Below the pieces are notes generated by a model. It did not search any database, had not been told where the DNA came from, and saw only the letters and a list, made by a program, of their open reading frames with translations. A DNA stretch of 64,000 nucleotides from DASTBU01 sp035711845. Its GTDB lineage: Bacteria; Acidobacteriota; Vicinamibacteria; Vicinamibacterales; 2-12-FULL-66-21. Within the stretch, counting starts at the first letter, position 1; every line of letters starts with the position of its first letter. Of the stretch, positions 59,311 through 64,000 are shown one piece after another. The position numbers and the translations under genes are program-made. The DNA is taken from assembly GCA_035711845.1 (NCBI GenBank), contig DASTBU010000069.1:1-64000 (forward strand). Direction: 5' to 3'.

Positions 59311-61131
59311 CTAAGGGATCGCCTTCCGGATGGTCCGGCTCAACTGACCGACTGGTTGGCCGTTGATGCTGACGACGGCACGAAGACTGTAGTCGCCTGG
59401 AACCAGCGCGGCCAGGGGAACAACGCCGGAGGCTCGCAGGACCCCGGGATCTGTCGTGGCGGTCACAACGCCAGGCACATGGGCGATGGCAGGGCCATCG
59501 GACGCGATGGCGATCTCGAAGGCCACCGAGGCGGTCGAAGTCTGCGGAACGGCTCCGTACAGCTCGAAGAAACCCATGGCCGTTGGCTCGGCCCCGAACT
59601 GCAGTCTGGGCACGAAACCGCGTCGGCTCACCCCCGGCACGAGGGCACTGGCTGCCAGCGGCCCGGCTCGAGCCAGCGCCGCCTCGAATTCGTAATCGGC
59701 CGCACCCCGGCGACCCAAGCTGTCCAGGGCCGCCACACGCAGCCGGTAGCTGCCGGGCGCGGCGACGCCTGCCGACGCGAGCGGGGACCGAGCGAGCTCG
59801 CGCTCGTTTGCGGTCCACTGCGCGACGAGCCGCCCGCGACTGTCGACCAGTCCGAATGCCGCGGACGTGATCGTCGCCAGCCGATCGAGAGGCTCGGCAA
59901 CCGCCACGATCTTGAGTTTCGAGTCTCCCGGATTCGCGGAGGCGAAGGCCGCCGCGCGGAGGGGCAGATCGCGGTACATGCGTCCGTCGCGCAGCATCGC
60001 CTGCGGGGTCCGCGATGTCGGTATCGACCGCGAGGTCGTTCGAGGAATCGCCACGCGCGGCCGCACGCGGACGGTCACCTCCGGGCGCGAGACCTCCACG
60101 TCGACGCGATGCGTCAGCCCGTTGCGCTCCCCGTCCTCCGGCTCGAACGCCACCAGGTAGTACCCGGATGTCTGCCGTGCAACGATCTCGAACGCGCTGT
60201 GATCCGAAGGGGTCAGCCGGAGCAGCAGGCCGCTCGTAACCCCTGCGAGGCTTTCCACTCCCGCCAGCTCTTCGTCGGAGCTTCGGAACCGGCTCGCGGC
60301 CGGATCGGTGAACGCGTTGGCGGCGGAATCGATCACGAGATCGTCGGCCTTGATCACGTAGAAGTTCGCGCGTGCGTCAATCGCCGCTTTTCCGACCTCG
60401 TCGTAATGGACGGCCCTCAGCTCGCACGGACCCGGCGGCCCCGAGAGCGGCGCATCCCGGCGAGGCGTGAGAATTCCCCCGGAGACGAACACGATCGTCG
60501 TCGGCGTGTCCACGCCCGTGAGCCCTTCGAGCAGCCCGGCGAGGGAGTCGAGCGTGTCCCGCGTGCGGCAGGATTTTTCGGATTCGCTCGCGCGCTGCGA
60601 AGCCTGACCCGAGATGTTCGCCAGCAGTTTCCTGACCCGCGCGTGATCCCTGGTGAGGTCCATGAGCAGGCCACCGCGAGGCATCGTCACGAGCGCGACG
60701 CGATCTCTTGGGGACAGACCCGCGACGAACCCGGAGGCCGCATCCATGGTGTGGCGTGCGATCGCGGCGCGCAGCGAATCGTTCTCGATGATCAGGATGA
60801 TTGCGCGGCCCGCGTCGCCCAGATAATTGGTGCCGAACGGCGGGCGCAGTTCGACCATGGCCGCCTCGCCCGAACCACGAGCCGGCACCCCCGCGACCTG
60901 CACGTACTGGAACGACTTGATCGGGCGCGGCCGGCCGCCGATCTTCAGCGCGATTTGTTCCAACTGAAGGTCGCCGACCGGCTGGCCGTTGCGGTCGAAC
61001 GCGGCGAAGTCCACCGCGACGAGATCGATACCGGCCCTGATAGGCGTATCCTGCCCGCGCGGGCGCTCGACGACGCTTGTTGCCATCGCTGCGACGGCCA
61101 ACGACGCGGCAAACCAGGGTCTCCCGGGCAC
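59311..61131 (-). CDS. VWFA-related acidobacterial secreted protein (second)
   Basis: This 606-aa protein has a signal-like N-terminus (WFAASLAVAAMATSVVE). The family opening AGIDLVAVDFAAFDRNGQPV is followed by a VWA-like region (AIILIIENDSLRAAIARHTM, IVFVSGGILTPRRDAPLSG, NFYVIKADDLVID) and a YYLVAFEPEDGERNG block as in the 37.4-39.3 kb protein. The ~200-residue C-terminal part is beta-rich, ending in a VPGDYSLRAVVSINGQPVG repeat-like domain. It is framed on both sides by GATCG-type short-unit arrays. Function is unknown. Confidence 0.85.
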   Translation of the reverse strand: MPGRPWFAASLAVAAMATSVVERPRGQDTPIRAGIDLVAVDFAAFDRNGQPVGDLQLEQIALKIGGRPRPIKSFQYVQVAGVPARGSGEAAMVELRPPFGTNYLGDAGRAIILIIENDSLRAAIARHTMDAASGFVAGLSPRDRVALVTMPRGGLLMDLTRDHARVRKLLANISGQASQRASESEKSCRTRDTLDSLAGLLEGLTGVDTPTTIVFVSGGILTPRRDAPLSGPPGPCELRAVHYDEVGKAAIDARANFYVIKADDLVIDSAANAFTDPAASRFRSSDEELAGVESLAGVTSGLLLRLTPSDHSAFEIVARQTSGYYLVAFEPEDGERNGLTHRVDVEVSRPEVTVRVRPRVAIPRTTSRSIPTSRTPQAMLRDGRMYRDLPLRAAAFASANPGDSKLKIVAVAEPLDRLATITSAAFGLVDSRGRLVAQWTANERELARSPLASAGVAAPGSYRLRVAALDSLGRRGAADYEFEAALARAGPLAASALVPGVSRRGFVPRLQFGAEPTAMGFFELYGAVPQTSTASVAFEIAIASDGPAIAHVPGVVTATTDPGVLRASGVVPLAALVPGDYSLRAVVSINGQPVGQLSRTIRKAIP

Positions 61132-61149
61132 GAGGTACAGGATACATCC

Positions 61150-61218
61150 ATCGCGCGATCGCGCGATCGAGCGATCGGGGATTGGGTGATCGGGCGATCG
61201 AGCGATTGGGGGATCGGC
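61150..61218. repeat. GATCGCGC/GATTGGG-unit array upstream of the VWFA gene
   Basis: It begins ATCGCGCGATCGCGCGATCG and shifts to GATTGGG(T)/GATCGGG units. It lies ~20 bp before the VWFA start and pairs with the array beyond its stop. Confidence 0.8.
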
Positions 61219-61257
61219 CGTTGGCGGCGGCGCGATCTGGTGGTTCGCCCGGCTCGG

Positions 61258-62331
61258 CTAAGGCTGGCCGCCTCGGCTGTCCGAATCCACCGCCTCTTCG
61301 AGAAGCATGAACGGTGACGGCGCGAGCGGCTCGAGCATGCGCGCCTGCCAGCCAGGCACCATCGCGTCGAGCAGCATGAAGAGTGCGAGACCCTGATCCT
61401 GCGACCAGTACTTGCGGTTGTCGCGGACGAGGGCGAGCGCCGGTACGCCTCGGGAGCTGCCGCGAGTCTCGGTGAGGCGAAAGGCGGCCCACTGCGCCAC
61501 CCCTTCCATCGTCAGGAACACTCCTTCGATCTCGGCGTACACGGCATTCCCGCCGGTGAAGTACGTGGCGTGGCGCTCGCGCTTCACAGCGAGCGCTTTG
61601 ATCACGAGGTCGCGACGGATCTTCGGATCGCCGGCAAAGGCGGCCCGGTAGAGCAAGTCACGCTCGCGATCGATCGCCTTCGAGAATCCCCGCTCCTTCC
61701 CGAATCTCACCTGAATCACATCATCGGTGAGCCGGCCCGGTACGTCGTTCGTGCGTATCAGCCCGCGCAGCCGGCGGTTGATTGCCACGAGATGTCGTGC
61801 GTGCGTCAACTCGTGGACGAACACACCCTGCAGGTATTCGTCCAGGAACGGCTTCATCGCATGCTGCCGGTCGGCGCGCCACACCGTGGGCATGGACATG
61901 ACCAGGAAGGGCAACCGGTCGTTTCGATAGAGTTGCGTGCTGGCTTTGACCTCGATGGGAATCTCGATCCGATTGGGCAGCAGCACCGTGCCCTGATGCG
62001 GCGTGGCCCGGACGTACAGGGCCTCGCCGGCGAACATCAGCGGGCTCGCCAGCATTCGCGAGTTGGCGACGAGCGGAGGATCGGTCGGGGCGATGTCCCA
62101 GCTGCAGCGGGCATCGTAGAGGACGATCCACGGCAACGGCCGTCCGTCGAGCTTCAAGTAGTCTCGCCGGACGACCTCCCACCCATCGAGGGCGCGCTGC
62201 ACCCATCCTCGGTCGGCATCCGTGAACTCGCAGGCGCGCTCCGTGGCCGACACGGGCGCATGGCCGGCAGCGATGGCCACCAACGCCGCGAGGGCGAGCA
62301 CGCCGACGAGCGCTCGGGGGCCACCAGACAC
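61258..62331 (-). CDS. Predicted secreted zinc metallopeptidase (HExxH)
   Basis: This 357-aa protein has a signal peptide (1-~30, ALVGVLALAALVAIAAGHAPVSA). The zinc motif HELTHARH (H173, E174, H177) is followed ~100 residues on by E276 in MEGVAQWAAF, a plausible third ligand, which places it near the gluzincins. No family name was recognised. It is 15 nt downstream of the propeller gene on the same strand, so the two may be co-transcribed. Confidence 0.72.
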   Translation of the reverse strand: MSGGPRALVGVLALAALVAIAAGHAPVSATERACEFTDADRGWVQRALDGWEVVRRDYLKLDGRPLPWIVLYDARCSWDIAPTDPPLVANSRMLASPLMFAGEALYVRATPHQGTVLLPNRIEIPIEVKASTQLYRNDRLPFLVMSMPTVWRADRQHAMKPFLDEYLQGVFVHELTHARHLVAINRRLRGLIRTNDVPGRLTDDVIQVRFGKERGFSKAIDRERDLLYRAAFAGDPKIRRDLVIKALAVKRERHATYFTGGNAVYAEIEGVFLTMEGVAQWAAFRLTETRGSSRGVPALALVRDNRKYWSQDQGLALFMLLDAMVPGWQARMLEPLAPSPFMLLEEAVDSDSRGGQP

Positions 62332-62346
62332 ACATGTGCCTCGGGA

Positions 62347-64000
62347 TCAGGGTTTCTTCACGCGCAGCCCGTCCATCGCGTACATCCCGCGGCCGTAGGT
62401 CGAGATCACGATGATGTTGTCGCGGGCCTGATATCGGAGATCGGAGACCTGCGTCGAGGGAAGATTCCCGCCGAGCACCTGCCACGTCTTCCCGCCGTCG
62501 GTCGAGATGAACGCACCGAAGTCCGTGCCCAGGTAGAGCGTGCCTGCGCTTGCCGGATCTTCGCGTATCACGTTGACGGGACCGGCCGGCAGGTTGGCCG
62601 CAAGGCTCACGAACGTCTTACCGAAGTCCGTTGACTTGTAGACATAGACGCCGAAATCGTCGTCTTCCCGGCCTCGCTGCGTGACGTAGAGCGTCCCATC
62701 GTCGTGTTGCGAGGGGACGATGCGTGAGTACCACCGGCGGGTTGGCACGTTGGGGCTCAGGTCGGTCCATTGCTTGCCGGCGTCGCGGGTCACGTGCAGC
62801 CGTCCATCGTCCGTGCCCGCGTAAATAAGGCCCTTGACGCGCGGCGATTCCTCGAGCGCAGTCACCGTTTGATACGGAATCGCGTTGGAGCTCTTCAGCA
62901 GCATCTCGTCCGAATTGTTGGCCGTCAGATCCGGGCTGATGCGCTCCCAGGTGTCCCCACGATTGGTCGAGCGGAAGACGTACTGGTAACCGGTGTAAAT
63001 GGTGCTGGTGTCGTGTGGCGAGACGACGACAGGCGCCATCCACTGTGCGCGGAGCTCGCCGCCTTCGGCCTGGGGCCGGATGTTGGTCACACCGGGACGC
63101 GGTCCGCGCCCGCCGCGGCCCCGGCCCTGCCCGCCCCAGCGCCACTCCTTTGACACGCTGAGGTCCTCGCGCGTGAAGTTCCCGTAGAAGCCGTGGGAGT
63201 ACACGATCTCCGGGTTTTTCGGGTCGATCGCCTGGTTCGAGCCTTCCCCGCCGGGAGCGCTGACCCACTCGACCGCCGGGATGCGATCGCGGCCCGCGGC
63301 GAGGTCCACTCGGCCGCGATAGCTTCCGTGGTCCTGAATGGAGCCGTATGCCCAGAACGACGTGCTGGTGTCGAGCATCACGTTGTAGAACTGCGCGCCG
63401 GCCGCGGTGTTCGCGAACTGCCACTTCTTGCCGCCGTCTTCCGACCAGTAGAAGCCGCCGTCGTTCGCGTTGTAGAGAATCGACGGGTTCTTCGGATCGA
63501 TCCACAGGCCATGATGGTCGCCGTGCATGCCGCGCAGGGTCGTGAACGTCTTCCCGGCGTCTCGCGAGACGTGGAGACCCAGGCCCATGCTGTAGATCGT
63601 GTCGGGGTTCGTCGGGTCTACGCGAATCTGTCCGAACACCCACCCATACGTGCCGGAGTGTCCGGTCATGAAGTCGTTGCTCTCGGACGCCTTCCGCCAC
63701 GTCTTGCCCTTGTCGTCCGTGCGATAGATCTCGGCGGCCTTGATTCGGCTCTCGACGATGGGGCGGCCATAGGCGTCGCGCTCGTTCTCGCGCGCGGGAC
63801 GGCCCTCGTCATAGTTGTCGACGAACGCGTAGAGCACACTGGGATTGGAGCGTGAGACGTCGATCCCTGTGCGCCCCCGGAACCGCGCGGCCGGCAGCCC
63901 CTCGCTGGCCTCGATCCAGGTTGCGCCGCCATCGGTCGTTCTCCAGATTCCGCCTTCGCTGTATCCGGGCTCGACGCGCGGATCGCTCCACTTCCGGCGG
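62347..64000 (-). CDS. Sortilin/BNR-repeat beta-propeller protein, 5' end beyond window
   Basis: At least 551 codons are visible; the frame remains open to the right edge (upstream codons read RKWSDPRVEPGY, then GGIWRTTDGGATW). Repeated Asp-box-like blades are seen: IYRTDDKGKTWRKA, LHVSRDAGKTFTTL, YWSEDGGKKWQFA, VFRSTNRGDTWERI, LHVTRDAGKQWTDL, VYKSTDFGKTFVSL and FISTDGGKTWQVL. This is the VPS10/sortilin-like, BNR propeller found in large secreted proteins of Acidobacteriota. It ends with ISTYGRGMYAMDGL, the usual terminal blade. A secreted hydrolase or binding protein is likely; the activity is unknown. Confidence 0.88.
   Translation of the reverse strand, partial: RRKWSDPRVEPGYSEGGIWRTTDGGATWIEASEGLPAARFRGRTGIDVSRSNPSVLYAFVDNYDEGRPARENERDAYGRPIVESRIKAAEIYRTDDKGKTWRKASESNDFMTGHSGTYGWVFGQIRVDPTNPDTIYSMGLGLHVSRDAGKTFTTLRGMHGDHHGLWIDPKNPSILYNANDGGFYWSEDGGKKWQFANTAAGAQFYNVMLDTSTSFWAYGSIQDHGSYRGRVDLAAGRDRIPAVEWVSAPGGEGSNQAIDPKNPEIVYSHGFYGNFTREDLSVSKEWRWGGQGRGRGGRGPRPGVTNIRPQAEGGELRAQWMAPVVVSPHDTSTIYTGYQYVFRSTNRGDTWERISPDLTANNSDEMLLKSSNAIPYQTVTALEESPRVKGLIYAGTDDGRLHVTRDAGKQWTDLSPNVPTRRWYSRIVPSQHDDGTLYVTQRGREDDDFGVYVYKSTDFGKTFVSLAANLPAGPVNVIREDPASAGTLYLGTDFGAFISTDGGKTWQVLGGNLPSTQVSDLRYQARDNIIVISTYGRGMYAMDGLRVKKP

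Noticed and set aside
59356..61317. Long plus-strand open frame (653 codons) opposite the VWFA gene
   Set aside because: Composition is Arg/Gly/His-rich with no motif; the minus-strand VWFA protein explains the sequence.

Overview
The window is GC-rich bacterial chromosome, most likely from an Acidobacteriota member and perhaps class Vicinamibacteria. The family evidence is two large MacB-like orphan permeases of the acidobacterial duplicated (ADOP) type (22.8-28.4 kb), two secreted VWFA proteins of the acidobacterial kind (37.4-39.3 and 59.3-61.1 kb), an Oar-like TonB receptor with a carboxypeptidase-regulatory N-domain, and many secreted or outer-membrane proteins. No rRNA, tRNA, CRISPR array or phage was recognised.

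Layout. 0-1.9 kb is a graveyard: an IS110-type transposase cut by the window edge, a frameshifted fragment of a TonB receptor paralogous to the intact one beside it, and the last ~40 codons of an OmpR-type response regulator. 1.95-8.15 kb (+) holds a TonB receptor, a TPR protein, a secreted beta-propeller and a secreted FAH-fold enzyme, probably one uptake/catabolic locus. 8.3-14.9 kb (-) is housekeeping: bacterioferritin, then two methyltransferases, yebC-ruvC-ruvA-ruvB-fabH. 15.1-17.2 kb (+) has a small carboxypeptidase-regulatory-like protein and an O-antigen-ligase-like protein. 17.2-18.9 kb has no intact gene but contains a duplicated repeat unit and a broken IS110 C-terminus. 18.9-22.7 kb (-) carries a fused 2-oxoacid dehydrogenase E1, thioredoxin and a membrane protein. 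22.8-32.5 kb (+) carries the two permeases, separated by a four-helix-bundle gene framed by ~85-bp inverted repeats, then an Omp85-like barrel overlapping a secreted kinase-like protein, and a GT87 protein. 33.3-37.4 kb (+) has an asparaginase-domain protein, aminotransferase, DoxX and an M28 peptidase. 37.4-51.6 kb is all minus strand and includes a tight five-gene operon (two B12-type radical SAM enzymes, two GNAT-like acyltransferases, a GH3 adenylating enzyme) that looks like an uncharacterised biosynthetic pathway. 51.7-64 kb mixes regulators (ArsR-SRPBCC, TetR), a fungal-type cytosine deaminase, an adaptor/kinase junction where both genes have lost their 5' ends, a PEGA protein, a VWFA protein, a zinc peptidase and a partial sortilin-like propeller.

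Two themes recur. First, many intergenic spaces hold arrays of short degenerate units (7-12 bp), with a different unit at most sites and often arranged as inverted pairs able to form large hairpins. Second, several genes have a promoter-like -10 box only 5-9 nt before the start codon, suggesting leaderless mRNAs.
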